From Athripsodes cinereus (Eukaryota > Arthropoda > Insecta > Trichoptera > Leptoceridae): DNA of 64,000 nt. Location of the stretch: contig OX388318.1 of NCBI GenBank assembly GCA_947579605.1, positions 2,108,001 through 2,172,000 of the forward strand, read 5' to 3'. The position numbers and the translations under genes were made by a program. Shown here one piece after another: positions 1 to 10,864 of the stretch. The notes beneath the pieces are model-generated. The model made no database searches and was not told the DNA's origin. It saw nothing but the letters and a program-made list of their open reading frames with translations. Position 1 is the stretch's first letter; every line of letters starts with the position of its first letter.

Positions 1-266
1 TCATTCATCAAAAATTAAAACAAGTTAATATAATTCTCGACACCACAATAATTTTGTACATGATTCTGACTTTCAATACAAATTCATAGATAAATCTTGT
101 TTATGGTCGTTTCAGTGAAAGGTCCTTTCATCGAAATTATGTCGGGTAGTAATCTCTTTCATCCGTCATCGCTAGTGATCACTATCGATGAAACGCCCGT
201 TCACACCTGTTCATCTTGGAGGATCATCCGGAGTGATCACTGAAAGTGAACAAATGTGAACGACCC
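1..266 (-). mobile_element. MITE-T copy a, cut by the window edge
   Basis: The right part of a MITE that recurs at 13.7, 25.5, 39.5 and 57.1 kb. The copy ends GAACGACCC at 266 and is followed by TTAA (267-270), matching the TTAA or TTTA next to the other copies. The 96-codon frame open in other copies is closed here by an early stop. It lies in an intron of EDC3 downstream of exon 4. Confidence 0.8.
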
Positions 267-291
267 TTAAGACATTTAAGATTATCAAACA

Positions 292-490
292 GCATCCTCG
301 GTAAAGAATAGGCCTTTCACTCTTTCGAGTATCCTGTAAAAAGCAGGTATTTGTAAAACATCCTGTATGTGACATTTTTGACCCTCGATGAGGTATGCCA
401 CCCATCCTGAACTGCTTGCAGGTTTATTATAAAGAGTGAGTCCGCTGACTACCCCACTTGTGGGAAATGATGTGATGGTATTGTGTATGT
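292..490 (+). repeat. SINE-1 copy, diverged
   Basis: Matches the family core: CCTGTAAAAAGCAGG, then GATGAGGTATGCCACCC, then CTACCCCACTTGTGGG and GTGATGGTATTG at the 3' end. The middle is diverged. It sits in the EDC3 intron. The stretch 490-864 holds no other recognised feature. Confidence 0.75.
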
Positions 491-864
491 ACGTAATACC
501 TCATCGCTGAATTGAATATGTCAAATGATAGAGCAGAGGCATATTATATTTCAGCGCTTTTAGTCAATACGTAATGCCTAGTACATAACATACCTATATT
601 TATAACATCAATTACAAAAAGATGAATCAACATTTGAAATAATCTCAAATACACCCGAAACACCCTTACAATTAACACTATGAATGAATGAATGTGTTAA
701 ATAAATAAATTCGCTTGTATAGTAAAGGTGGAGAGAGTCAATAATAGAATAACCTGAAGACAGAATCTCTAAAATAAAAATCCAAGACCACCACTAACCA
801 ATCACCCCGCGAATTATTTTGCATTTGCATCTCTCAAACTTTCATTACTAATATTTAATCTCAC

Positions 865-3800
865 CTGTAACATATTCAGTGGCCCCTTTCCCCTCCGGTG
901 GCACCGTGATGATGGTATATGTGGCGGGCTGTGATGTGAGTATGTTCTCGTCATGTCTATACTTCTGCTGGGAGGCATGTCTGCGTAGGGGATCAGCACC
1001 ACCACCCACCTGGAAATCAAAGATAATGTCACGTCGCTTCCCTTGCAGGGTCTACATTTCCTCCTATCCTTGCATACACCTTTTGCTTTCATCACATCCA
1101 TGCAGGATAATCAAGACAGATGTTAAAATTAATATATTTTAGATCTTAAATTCAGCGTTGAGATTGGCCACCCAACCTGAATGTCTTGATTTTATATTGA
1201 CACGGAGAAGACAGTGCGCATGTTTATTTTATGCAGTTGATCTGCTGGCTACCCCACTTGTGGGATATGCCGTGATGGTATAGTAGTAGTATATACATAC
1301 ATCCATGCAATTTCTCATACATGCTTTCCTGTTCTTTGTATTTAACACATGTCTATCTATCTATCTATTCCCTCACGCTGTATCCCAAGTGGGGTAAGCA
1401 GAGAGAATTGAACGCCAATTAGATCTGTCCTTACATACTTCTTTCGCTTCCTCAACAGTCATACAATTTCTCATGCACGCACGTCGGTTTCTTTTACTCA
1501 AAACACGGCCGTCCTTGAGAATTTGATCTACATGTTCAAGCCATGTAGTTCTCGGACGCCCGCGCTTCCTCATACCCCTCCTTTCAACCAACTATATCCC
1601 CTTTGTCATTCTTTCCTCTTCCATTCGTTCCACATGACCAAACCATCTCAATTTATTTACACGCATTCTATCCACAACACTCCACTTGCATCCACTAATT
1701 CTTCTAATATCCTCATTCCTCACTCTATCACGTTTTACCAACCATCCTTCTCAGCGATCTCATCTCTACAGCATTTATTCCTCTTTCATCCATCTTCAAC
1801 CATGTCCACGTTTCACTTGCATACATAAGTGTCGGTACCAGGATGGTATTGTGCACTAGCAATTTTGCCATGTTCGACACATTGTCATTGCTAACAATGG
1901 GTCGAAGTGCACCGTTAATCCTAGCACCGGCTACTTTTCTTCTTTCGATATCCTTGTCACATCTTCCATCCCTCGCAAACAAACTTCCTAAATATACATA
2001 CTCGTCCACTTGCTCCAAACATTCATTTTCAACCTTTATTTCGCACTTTGTTCTATCAATCTCTTTCAAAAACCAGCACTTTCGTCTTTGTCACATTCAT
2101 TTTCATCCCATTCATACTACAACTATCATATACAACTGACACAATCTTTTGTAAATCACATTCACTTTCAGCCATTAAAACCAAATCATCGGCATACATC
2201 AACGCATTAACACGGTTTCCATTCAGTTCAACGCCAACATCCATCTCTTTCAAAGGACGCATTTAACACATGTTCGTCTTTTAATATCCAGTATACATTG
2301 TCTAGTCATTTGATCCTCGGTCGGCCACGTCTCCGAGTACCTTGTCTCTCAGTCATATAATATATATATTTTTGTCACTCTGTCCTCATTCATTCTTTCG
2401 ACATGCCCAAACCACTGTAACTAATTTACATTTATCTTCTTTATCACAACTTTCATTACATATAATTTCATATCAACAACGAGAATTTAGTAAAAAAATA
2501 CCTAATTTCCTACTGTTTGATAATTTATGGAACCTGATAAATAAATAAAATAAATTAAATGAAAAACCAGGGGAAGGGGCTACTTGTAATGCTGTTTAAA
2601 TATGAAATCTTAATTGATGGCAGATAGAGTGAGTAATAAAGATATGTGTTAGGATAACAAACGGATAGAAGATGAGTGTTGTAAATAGAATGCATGTAAA
2701 TAAGTTTTAATGGTTTAGACATGTGGAGCAAATGAATGATGAAGCAAAGACGAAAAAAAAATCTTCGTCTGAAAGAAGGGATATAAGAAAAGGCAGTTGT
2801 CCAAGAACTTAAAAGAAAGAATACAGCAAGTTCCTTACCACATCAGGCTTTTGAGCCTGGTTTAATTCCTCCCACAAAGCTCTCTTGTCAAATAATGCGA
2901 GGTTCTTCTCAAAGTCGAAGTCCTGTCCCATGATCAAATCATCATTAGGAGTCCCAAAACATGCTTCATTCCTACGTCTCTGTCTGTCCTTTTTATTAGG
3001 AGTGCTCCCTGAGTTCATTCCTGTCCGTAACAAAAACAAAATTATATTATTTTTACATACTACTACTACTATACCACCCTGGTATATTCCACAAGTGGGG
3101 TAGCCAGCTCACCAGCTGTACGTAATGTAATAAATCAATGATTTTGTGTTAAAAATTCGGAAATATATTATTAACATATAATTTATTTTTTAATTTGGAA
3201 ATTAATAATAATAATCTTTATTGTACAAAATTAGTATACAAAGAAGAAAAAACATGGTATCATAACAACAGAACACATAATTTTGTGCAATGGGCGCTGA
3301 AGCTCAATATCTTCCAACTAACCCATATATTAATTATATAGTGTTTAAAAAAGTTAAATTTAATGTTTCAGTGTTGACATTGTGAAACAACATTTTAATA
3401 TAAAATAAAAATATAAAAAAACTCCGCCCTGATGATGCCAATATATTGGTGAAAGCGCTAGGCGTAATTGTAGTATACTTTGGTATACATTAATGTGAAA
3501 CATAAAACAGTGTTTTTTTATATTTTATATTATTATATTTTTAAAAAAGTTATTTAATTATATGTACGTAATATGTTGTGCAAACTATCAGAACTATTGA
3601 AGGAAATAACAAAAATTTGATGAAGTATAACTTGGAAATTACTTATCAGAATTTCAAAATGATTTAAGTGTTTCAGATCTCCATAAACACAACAAATTTG
3701 AATACCTCTGTATCATACTAATTTTACCGTTTTTCTCACTTTGCATCACCGTTATTTCAAAATGGGTCGACATATTTCAATAAAGTTGGGCATTATTCTA

Positions 3801-6087
3801 TGTCTCTGTGTGTGAATACTACCTATCTACCAAATTTCATCAAAATCATAGTTGGTGAGATCAAAAAGTGTGTTAACTTCACGAGGAATAAGTGATACAT
3901 AATAATAATAATGGAAGAATCAACTTGAATAATGTTGGGGTTCTACATTTTGAATATAAATTTATTTTAATATTTTATTGTTTTTATTGTTAATCTTATA
4001 TAGACCATTAAAGGATGACGTCACAGAAAAATCATTGAGGGGCATCAGGCATCCCAACACAACAGACGATTACGGTGTAATATTAGGTGGAACGCCTAAA
4101 GAATACCTAATAATAAAAAAAATGTCAGTGTCGATTTTGTTATTATTTTGTCGTCTGACTTTCTTTTTTTTCTCTTATGGCATAACATCCCACAAGGATG
4201 ATTTGCGCAATCTGACTGTTTGCCCCCCAAGCAAAAGCAAATCCATAGACAAGACCACGTGACCTTTAATGGTCTATTGTGTTCAAAATGTAGATTCTAA
4301 TGTTGTTTTGTTAAATAAATGAGATATGAATAATAATAATAAACTTTACTGCACAAAAAAATCAACGTAAGAAAATATTCAATTTAAACTACCTACACAA
4401 ATAAATTTAAACACATACTTCAAACTTACTGCTTAAAATAATATGGAATGACACAATAATAAAAATATCAGAATATAAGTATTTTAAAATCTCACCTCCT
4501 CCATTATTCATCCTATTATTCCTTCCTTGTATATCGATTGGCTTACTCTTGCTATTGTTATTGGAGTGATATCCATTCATGTGGCCATAGTTCTGCTTCT
4601 GATTATAATGCCCATTGCTGTTTCCGTAATGATTGTTGGACGACGACGCTGCAGAGTTATTCGTATTGTTGTAATTATTATTCTGAAACTTCCCGGGCTG
4701 CGGCATGAACAAGACGCTGTTATTGGGAAGACTCTGACTCGTACTGGGCACTCCCTCGTAACTGTTGCCCCCGGAAGATGAATGTTGTTCCGTTTGTTGT
4801 TGATTCTGTATCTGCATCTGCTGAGACTGCTGTTGGACATTTTGCGTAGAAGACTTTGGGAACTTTTTGGCTGTTTTAGTAACTTCTACCGTGCTATGTT
4901 TCTTTTCATCTTTTTTGCCATCAGGATTTTGGTCAATTATCTGAATATCCTTAATGTCCGAAGCCCTAAAAATATATTCACATATTAATTTATTTACTTA
5001 TTGATTCAACGTGGTTTACCTTCTTCATCACTAATATTTATTTTCTTAATATCCCAACTTCTAAGATTAAAATTGATTGACTCAGTGGTCAGGGGTTCTG
5101 GAATCAGTAGCAATAGACGGTAGAGATATCTGGAGGAAACACTTAGATACAAACGGTCCCCAACCCAACTAAGGACAAGGAATAGATTTGTGTAAGGTTT
5201 GTTATTTGTTAGAGAACTCCTTTTTTCTATAATTATCCAGTGTTATGGTAATTTATAGGAAAACATGTTTATTATGCATAAAGTGAAGCTTCATTACAAG
5301 TTAAGTATGTGACAAACAGAAAACAATGGTAAAAATTAAAATTAAAAAGATGTGTTATTATCATGTATCCTCAATGTGTTATCATCATATATAATAATGC
5401 ACATCTCTGATAAGGGTTTTCTGTGGTTTCCCCGTTATTGTACAAAGGCAAATGCTGGAGATGTTTGATATAAGACCGTCCACAGCGGATCATAATTATT
5501 ATAATATGGTTGACGATACATGATAATAACACATCTTTTTAATTTTAATTTTTACCATTGTTTTCTGTTTGTCACATACTTAACTTGTAATGAAGCTTCA
5601 CTTTACTTTTACCTGACGATGATAGCGGAAGCTCTTGAAAGCCGGTTCGCAAAAATAAATAAAGTCAATAGTGGAATAACTACGTAGTGTTTCATTTTAA
5701 AAATTATCATTGTTTATTTGGAAAATAAATATGTTATTAACTACAAAACAATATGCTTCTACTAAACGTAAAACAACACATTCCTATTAGGCAAGAGAGA
5801 CCTAAATTACGAAAATATCGGCATTAAATATACATGGATAGGTTGTAACACAAGTAGACCTAATTAATAAGTACTTAGTAATAATTATACAAATATTTAG
5901 GGTTAAAATGCAACAGTTGTATTTACTTGAGTGTGACTTGGGGTTTTGGATATGGGAAACCATTCCTGAATGCTCTAGTGAGAGTAATAGTGGACCCATC
6001 TGCTTCTATAATGGTGCCCTGATAACATCCCAAAGATTCATCGCAGGTTATCGACACACCGCAACCGATCCACGCAGACATCGTCAT
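865..6087 (-). CDS. Edc3: EDC3, enhancer of mRNA-decapping protein 3 (exons 1-4; 3' end outside window)
   Basis: EDC3 is a cytoplasmic P-body scaffold that binds and stimulates the Dcp2 decapping enzyme. Four exons join in frame on the minus strand. Exon 1 (5927-6087) starts ATGACGATG and encodes most of the LSm domain (WIGCGVSITCDESLGCYQG, then TITLTRAFRNG). Exon 2 (4496-4965) finishes it (ASDIKDIQII) and continues as a Lys-rich and then Gln/Asn/Ser-rich linker. Exon 3 (2839-3020) holds NEACFG and the FDF motif DFDFEKNLALFDK. Exon 4 (865-1009) has YRHDENIL, as in vertebrate EDC3. Junction phases are 2, 1 and 0, and all splice sites are GT-AG. About 319 residues are present; the C-terminal YjeF_N domain and stop must lie left of base 1. 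Two ATGs (6087, 6081) are possible starts. Introns 1-3 are full of repeats. Divergent neighbour: GatB. Confidence 0.93.
1029..1110 (-). repeat. LINE-A 3' fragment next to EDC3 exon 4
   Basis: The reverse complement keeps EAKGVCKDRRK-like coding and the GAAGCGACGTGA ending seen in the LINE-A copy at 30.9 kb. Its inner end is about 20 bp from the exon 4 acceptor, so the retroelement supplies the intron sequence just upstream of the splice site. Confidence 0.6.
1141..1292 (+). repeat. SINE-1 copy, 5' truncated
   Basis: Begins near ATCTTAAATTCAGCG and runs through GACACGGAGAAGACAG and TACCCCACTTGTGGG to GTGATGGTATAGTAGTAG. It lies in EDC3 intron 3, sense relative to LINE-A's antisense orientation. 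Confidence 0.8.
1371..2262 (-). pseudogene. LINE-A reverse transcriptase C-terminal part, frameshifted
   Basis: Three minus-strand frames add up to one decayed non-LTR retrotransposon protein. The first (about 2056-2262) holds the polymerase catalytic motif in ALMYADDLVLMAES. The second (1728-2069) has YVYLGSLFARDGRCDKDIE, LVPTLMYASETWTW and NAVEMRSLRRM. The third (1373-1591) has KRGRPRTTWLEHVDQILKDG and ends WRSILSAYP. At least two frameshifts separate them. The 3' end is followed by a (TAGA)n run at 1351-1370. The element is antisense in EDC3 intron 3. I cannot place the clade with certainty. Confidence 0.85.
2265..2480 (-). repeat. LINE-A fragment, second copy
   Basis: The reverse complement keeps WFGHVERMNEDR and RRRGRPRIK-like coding with stops and frameshifts. 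It abuts the previous LINE-A copy, so one element probably landed in or beside another. Confidence 0.65.
2640..2836 (+). repeat. Decayed LINE-A fragment abutting EDC3 exon 3
   Basis: On the plus strand NRMHVNKF-stop-WFRHVEQMND can be read, a degraded form of the LINE-A segment NKLRWFGHVERMNDER. It is opposite to the two copies on its left and runs almost to the exon 3 donor at 2837-2838. Confidence 0.55.
3059..3120 (-). repeat. SINE-1 3' end
   Basis: Reverse of the SINE-1 terminus: CTACTACTATACCACC, then CCACAAGTGGGGTAGCCAGC. It lies in EDC3 intron 2. Confidence 0.75.
3187..3335 (-). repeat. LINE-C 3' tail
   Basis: Minus-strand reading: GGGTTAGTTGGAAGATATTG, a short hairpin, CCCATTGCACAAAATT, then CAATAAAGATTATTATTATT. 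This matches the 3' ends at 18.7, 22.1, 27.7 and 54.2 kb. It lies in EDC3 intron 2. Confidence 0.7.
3365..3545. repeat. Snapback repeat with AT-rich arms
   Basis: AT-rich flanks (around TAATATAAAATAAAAATAT) pair with TATATTTTATATTATTAT on the other side, around a core CCTGATGATGCCA...GGTGAAAGCGCTAGGCG. The same layout occurs at 7.5, 21.7 and 53.8 kb. Non-coding. Confidence 0.5.
4001..4276. mobile_element. MITE with TAGACCATTAAAGG ends in EDC3 intron 2
   Basis: Left end TAGACCATTAAAGG and right end CCTTTAATGGTCTA are inverted copies, about 276 bp apart. TA at each edge fits a TA target duplication (Tc1/mariner-type, inferred). The left subterminal region holds TGACGTCA, a CRE-like palindrome. 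No coding capacity. Confidence 0.7.
5279..5605. repeat. Perfect 91-bp inverted repeat in EDC3 intron 1
   Basis: Arms 5279-5369 and 5515-5605 are exact reverse complements by eye, with a 145-bp spacer. After the right arm come ACCTGACGATGATAGCGG and AAAATAAATAAAGTC, reminiscent of the snapback family. EDC3 pre-mRNA would carry both arms and fold into a long hairpin. Confidence 0.9.
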
Positions 6088-6776
6088 TTATGCACTAAAC
6101 AACACTATTTACAATAATATACTGATATAATATTTATAATAACAACAATGTTCGAGTCACTAATGCAACAATGTATATAACTAATATCACTGTTCAATGC
6201 CCTCCACTCTCCTAGTATCTGTATCACAACACAGCCTACAACTATAAACGCTATATATATTATACACTTTCTACTTGCATAACTGCGTATTTTGCCACAA
6301 TATTGAGTTTATAATATCCTGCAGTATAATATTCACGTAATAAACCATTCACATTGTGTAGAAAACGATAATGAATCATGAATAAAAATTTCGATTAAAA
6401 TATTATCACACAATCTCCTCCTTTCTTCGCATTTCACCAATGAAAATCATAGAAAATAAAGACATTGCCGGATTGACAGTTATTTACATGGATCAGTGGA
6501 ATACAAATGCGTATTATTTTTTCTTTTGAATGGAGAATTCACAACTTATTTAGAATTATGGCCAAATGCTGATTTTTTGATAGCATTAATTGTTCAATTT
6601 GATTTACCAGGCCTTCTGAATTATATTTCCATTTTGTGTTGATTAAATTTGATGAAAGTTGCGCAAAATCCAAGACTACTCAGAATATCATAGACAATAA
6701 ATTACAAATGTCAAAAAGTTGTCAATTTGGTGTCATTGAAAGTAGGGTTATCTTATTGTTTTTTATTATAAAAACA
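6088..6776. promoter_or_regulatory. Shared intergenic promoter region of EDC3 and GatB
   Basis: Only about 690 bp separates the EDC3 start (6087, minus) from the first usable GatB start (6777, plus). No open frame or recognised repeat fills it. Divergent housekeeping genes this close usually share a promoter; that is inference. No clear TATA or initiator could be singled out in the AT-rich sequence. Confidence 0.55.
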
Positions 6777-9700
6777 ATGATAATTTATCATGCAAAGACT
6801 ATCACACCTTTCTGTTTTTGCAGAATATTACAAAATACATCAACAAGAAGGTTTTCAAGTGTTTTAACAAAAGCTAAACCTTTAGAATGGAAAACTGTAG
6901 TAGGGTTAGAAGTGCACGCTCAAATAATATCAAAATCTAAATTATTTTCCGGATCAAAGACAGAATTTGGTGCTTTAGTTAACAACTCAGTGTCTTTATT
7001 CGATGCTGCGATACCTGGAACTTTACCAGTCCTTAACAGGCGTTGTGTAGAGGCTGCAGTATTGGCTGGCTTAGCTTTGGACTGCACAATCAATAGAGTC
7101 TCCATGTTTGACAGAAAACATTATTTTTACGCAGATTTACCAGCCGGATATCAAATAACACAACAGAGAGCACCAATTGCACAAAATGGGAAACTGGAAT
7201 TTCAGGTACGAACATCAGAAAACAAAAGAGAAGACGGTAAATATTTATATATTTTGATTTGTAGGCAGGCTTGTTCTATTTCAACAAATCTACAAACAAG
7301 CTGTCAAGAAATTTGTCAATATGATGCTTATTATGTAGTATTATTTACTTCTTGTACTGCTTTCGATTCATAGTTAAATTAATAACTCAAGGATAAAATT
7401 ACCTCAAGATTGATTACATACTTTGATTTTATTATTTTTATTTATTTTCGAAGAGCAAAAACTGTGAAAGTTTGTCATAATTCAGTATTTAGTTTGATTA
7501 AATTAAATTAAAACACTGTGTCTTTCACTTAAAGTATTATATATTTTCATAAGCTTTTTGGACTACGTCCATCCTCAGTGAAAAAATACTTAAAAATAGT
7601 TTTTAGTGAAAGTTTTGTTTGGTTTTAATTTAATCAAAATAAATATTTGATATTATTATTATGAAAAATTAACCTACTTTATTTATTTTCCAGGTATACA
7701 ATCCCGACACTAAGAAGTTATACAAGAAGAAGTCTGTCATAAAGCAGATACAACTAGAACAGGACAGTGGCAAGTCTCTTCATGACACTGTACTGGAGAG
7801 GTCCTTGGTGGATCTTAATAGAGCTGGAATACCTCTCATGGAGTTTGTCTTCGAACCTGATTTAGAGGTAACTAAGCATTAAATGTTTAACATAGTCTTC
7901 ACACTTGACTGGACTTTTCACGGTTTCACTTACAGTCCATGAGAACAACTTTGGTTTGAATGTGAATGTTAGGAGTCTACGACTCCTGAGATATCTGGAT
8001 GGATGAGGATCTGTCTTCAATGGACTTTTCCCACTTGCGTGAGTGAAGATATTAAGAATATCGATAGTTAACTTGGGTGCCTAACAGATATTAAATATAA
8101 TGTTTAGTAACAGGAATTTATTTATTCATTTATCTTTATTAATCTCTTGTTGTACAATATTTATGCAATGATGGAAAAAATAACAAAAGAAAAAATGCAT
8201 TATTATACGATAAAAGCGAAATATGTATAGGTATGTATAATAAAACACATTGGTGGGATTGGTGAACTCACTTAAGTGCACTTAAACCAGCCTAAACCCA
8301 TTCATAAGCATTGCCACACCTTTCCTGTTTTTTTTTTACTAAAGGGAGTTTGCATAATCTGTTAGTTGTGCAAATGAGGTGTCTATTGAATAATTTTCTT
8401 AACTAAATACTATAGTTTCGTAGAGTATATTAAAACATGCTAGGGGCTTTTTTTAGGGTATGTATATTATTAAATATCACCGTCAATATCAAAATCAAAT
8501 GCCCATTTTCATTTTCCTCAATTCAAATGAATGATTAATTCAAATTTCATTAGAATATGGCGCTAGTGTACTGAACGCTTCCTCTAATATTTGATTGTGA
8601 AGTTGGGGAAATTTAATTTGTGTAACATGTCAAAAAAATATTGAAATCTTCTGCAAAATACATACATATATTATGAAGATATTTAAAGTTCCATCAAAAC
8701 CAAATTTTGCATGCTTTGCCTATTCAACAACCGTCCGTTAAAATAAAGTGACACATGGCATAAATTTTAAGCTATGTTTTATTACGGCAAATGGTTATAT
8801 TGTAACTGCAAATGTAATGAAATAAAACTAATTAACTGTGGATGAAACAGTGTTTATAATTATTATAATTAATAAATAACTGGCTCCATTAATATTTTGA
8901 TGGGCAGTTTAAGAAAAAGATAAATCTTCAAAGGGTTGTCAGTGAAGTTTTGAGTTTACGAATGTTATTAAAAACTCCAATGATAATACACATAAAGATG
9001 AAATGAAAATTAATAAATCCAGATTGAATAAATTTTAATGTTTCAGGATGGAGAAGAAGCGGCTGCATTGGTAAAGGAGTTGGTGCTCATCCTAACTCGG
9101 CTGGGATGCTGTTCTGGGCATATGGAAGAGGGAGCACTCCGAGTGGACGCTAATGTCTCCATACATTTACCAGGGGAACCATATGGGACACGCACAGAGG
9201 TATACAGTTTATTCTTAAAAATAAGTAATTTCACAACTTATCCTAAACATTTCTGTGGAAGAAACACATCTAAATTAAATTAAGTACATATAATAATGTG
9301 AATCTTCCATCCAAAGTTGTTAGCAAACAGATGTATCTTCAGTTTCTTTTTAAAAACCTCTGTATTTGTCTGTTCTCCCAAACTTGGAAACATTTAAGAC
9401 CTTCTACACCAAATGTTCTCCCCACAAAGTTAATCCTGCAAGATCAAAAGAGTTCAAGAAATATTATTTTTCTTGCTTTAGACTATGCTGAACAAGGCAT
9501 GAGCTAGTCACTGAATTTAATGCACAGTATTTTTTTTATCATTTAATTGAAGAAATTGGGTTTCTTGTCCAATTAAATGCAAATTGAAAAAATCCTGTTT
9601 CTTTAACGTTTTAACATTTTTCAGATTAAAAACATAGGCTCCATCCGTGGTGTGGCGGGAGCTATAAAATATGAAGCTGAGAGACAAATGAAAGTTATGG

Positions 9701-10859
9701 AGGAAGGAGGGGAGGTTATAAACCAAACCATGACCTGGGATGCCGAGTTGAAGGCCTCACTGCCCATGAGAGACAAGGAAATAAAACAAGACTACAGGTG
9801 ATATTTTTTTAAGTAAAGGTCAAAGGACCTTGCATCCATTGTATCACCACGACCATAGTAGAACTATTGTGACATCCTTTGGTGTCATATCTCACTCTCA
9901 AGACCTAGTTGCGTCATGTAACTCACTTTTTGTCTCGGAGTGTGAAGTTTCACTTTCTCAGAGTCCAGCAATGGTCCTCCGAGGATGTGACTTTGTTTGC
10001 GAGCGAGTGTGTCACAATTACAGAGGATGTAGATAGGTGTTATTACAATGTATCTCTACCTATACTACTACTCCTACTCTACCATCACGGTGTATCCCAA
10101 ACTAGGGTAGCCATCAGACAATTGTGGGTTGTAAAGATACTCTATGCCAAAGAATTTTCTAAGGTCATAATTTTGTTGCTTTTCAGATTCATGCCAGAAC
10201 CAAATCTTCCTCCTTTAATATTAAATATGACAGAAGAAAATATTCCTGACATGGTTTCCGTTCACTTATTAAAAGAACTTATCCCGGAATTACCAGCACA
10301 GACTAGACAGAGATTAGTAAGAGATAAAGGAATATCACACATCAATGCAGCACAATTAGTCAATGAAGACAAACTATTAAAATATTTTGAAGATATAACG
10401 TCAAACACAAATAGAAAACCTATTACAGTTGTCAATATTTTAATCAACGAATTCTTACAAATTTTAAATAAGAGTAAAATAGATTTGAATGACTGCAAGT
10501 TAGAAGCGGAAGCTATAGGAGAAATCTGCGATTTGATTCAAAATAATGTAATCAATTTAGTTACGGCGAGAAAAATATTAGATCTTTTGTTAAACGGCAA
10601 CACTGATTCACCTGGTACTATTGTCAAAGAAAACGATTGGGCTCTTATAAATGACGAATCTGAGATTACTGCTTTATGTTTGAAAGTTATTGAACAAGAA
10701 ACGAAAACTGTTAAGGCTTATAAAGCAGGAAAGAAGAAGGCGTTTGGTGCAATCATGGGAGCCATTGCTAAAGAAAGTTCTGATAAAGCCAACATGAGCA
10801 CAGTGGCTGAAATATTGAAGAAGTTATTGGACGCTCCATCTGATGATGCTAAGAAATAA
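6777..10859 (+). CDS. GatB: GatB, mitochondrial glutamyl-tRNA(Gln) amidotransferase subunit B
   Basis: Subunit B of the mitochondrial GatCAB complex, which turns Glu-tRNA(Gln) into Gln-tRNA(Gln). Five exons join in frame: 6777-7205, 7694-7867, 9047-9199, 9625-9797 and 10187-10859 (introns phase 0, 0, 0, 2; all GT-AG). The product is about 533 aa, the usual size. Family motifs: [66 protein letters not shown] across a junction, and [15 protein letters not shown]. The C-terminal GatB/YqeY tRNA-binding domain fills exon 5 and ends in a Lys-rich tail. I chose the ATG at 6777 because it gives a basic, Ser/Arg-rich leader (TSTRRFSS) suited to mitochondrial import. The frame also runs up to an ATG at 6636, and a good acceptor (TTTTTGCAG, to 6823) allows an upstream first exon instead. 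Divergent neighbour: EDC3. Confidence 0.95.
7490..7645. repeat. Snapback repeat in GatB intron 1
   Basis: TTAAATTAAAACACTG on the left pairs with GTTTTAATTTAATC on the right; the core TGGACTACGTCCATCCTCAG resembles the cores at 21.7 and 3.4 kb. It belongs to the same loose snapback family. Confidence 0.5.
8235..8385. repeat. Interspersed repeat in GatB intron 2, also at 58.6 kb
   Basis: AAGTGCACTTAAACCAGCC, an AAGCATTG...CACACCTTTCCTG stretch and AGGGAGTTTGCATAATCTG recur with close spacing at 58,580-58,730. Class unknown. The rest of intron 2 (7868-9046) has a LINE-like tail near 8125-8165 and otherwise nothing recognised. Confidence 0.55.
10060..10125 (-). repeat. SINE-1 3' end in GatB intron 4
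   Basis: TACTACTACTCCTACTC, then ACCATCACGGTGTATCCC and GGGTAGCCATCAGAC: the reverse of the SINE-1 terminus, about 60 bp before the exon 5 acceptor. Confidence 0.7.
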
Positions 10860-10864
10860 ATAAA
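10855..10864 (+). terminator. GatB polyadenylation signals
   Basis: Two overlapping AATAAA hexamers (10855-10860 and 10859-10864) overlap and follow the GatB stop codon TAA at 10857-10859. If the first is used, the 3' UTR is very short. A later signal is possible in this AT-rich stretch. Confidence 0.5.

Noticed and set aside
1523..2266. Several plus-strand open frames rich in Ser, His and Phe
   Set aside because: They are the antisense of the LINE-A polymerase remnant and have no codon logic of their own.
4407..4495. Extension of the EDC3 exon 2 frame past GGTGAG
   Set aside because: A consensus donor GTGAG at 4491-4495 ends the exon, and exon 3 joins in the right phase to give the known FDF domain; read-through gives an unrelated hydrophobic tail.
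7206..7373. Read-through of GatB exon 1
   Set aside because: The donor CAG|GTACGA at 7205/7206 joins exon 2 in frame with conserved GatB residues; the read-through peptide has no family similarity.
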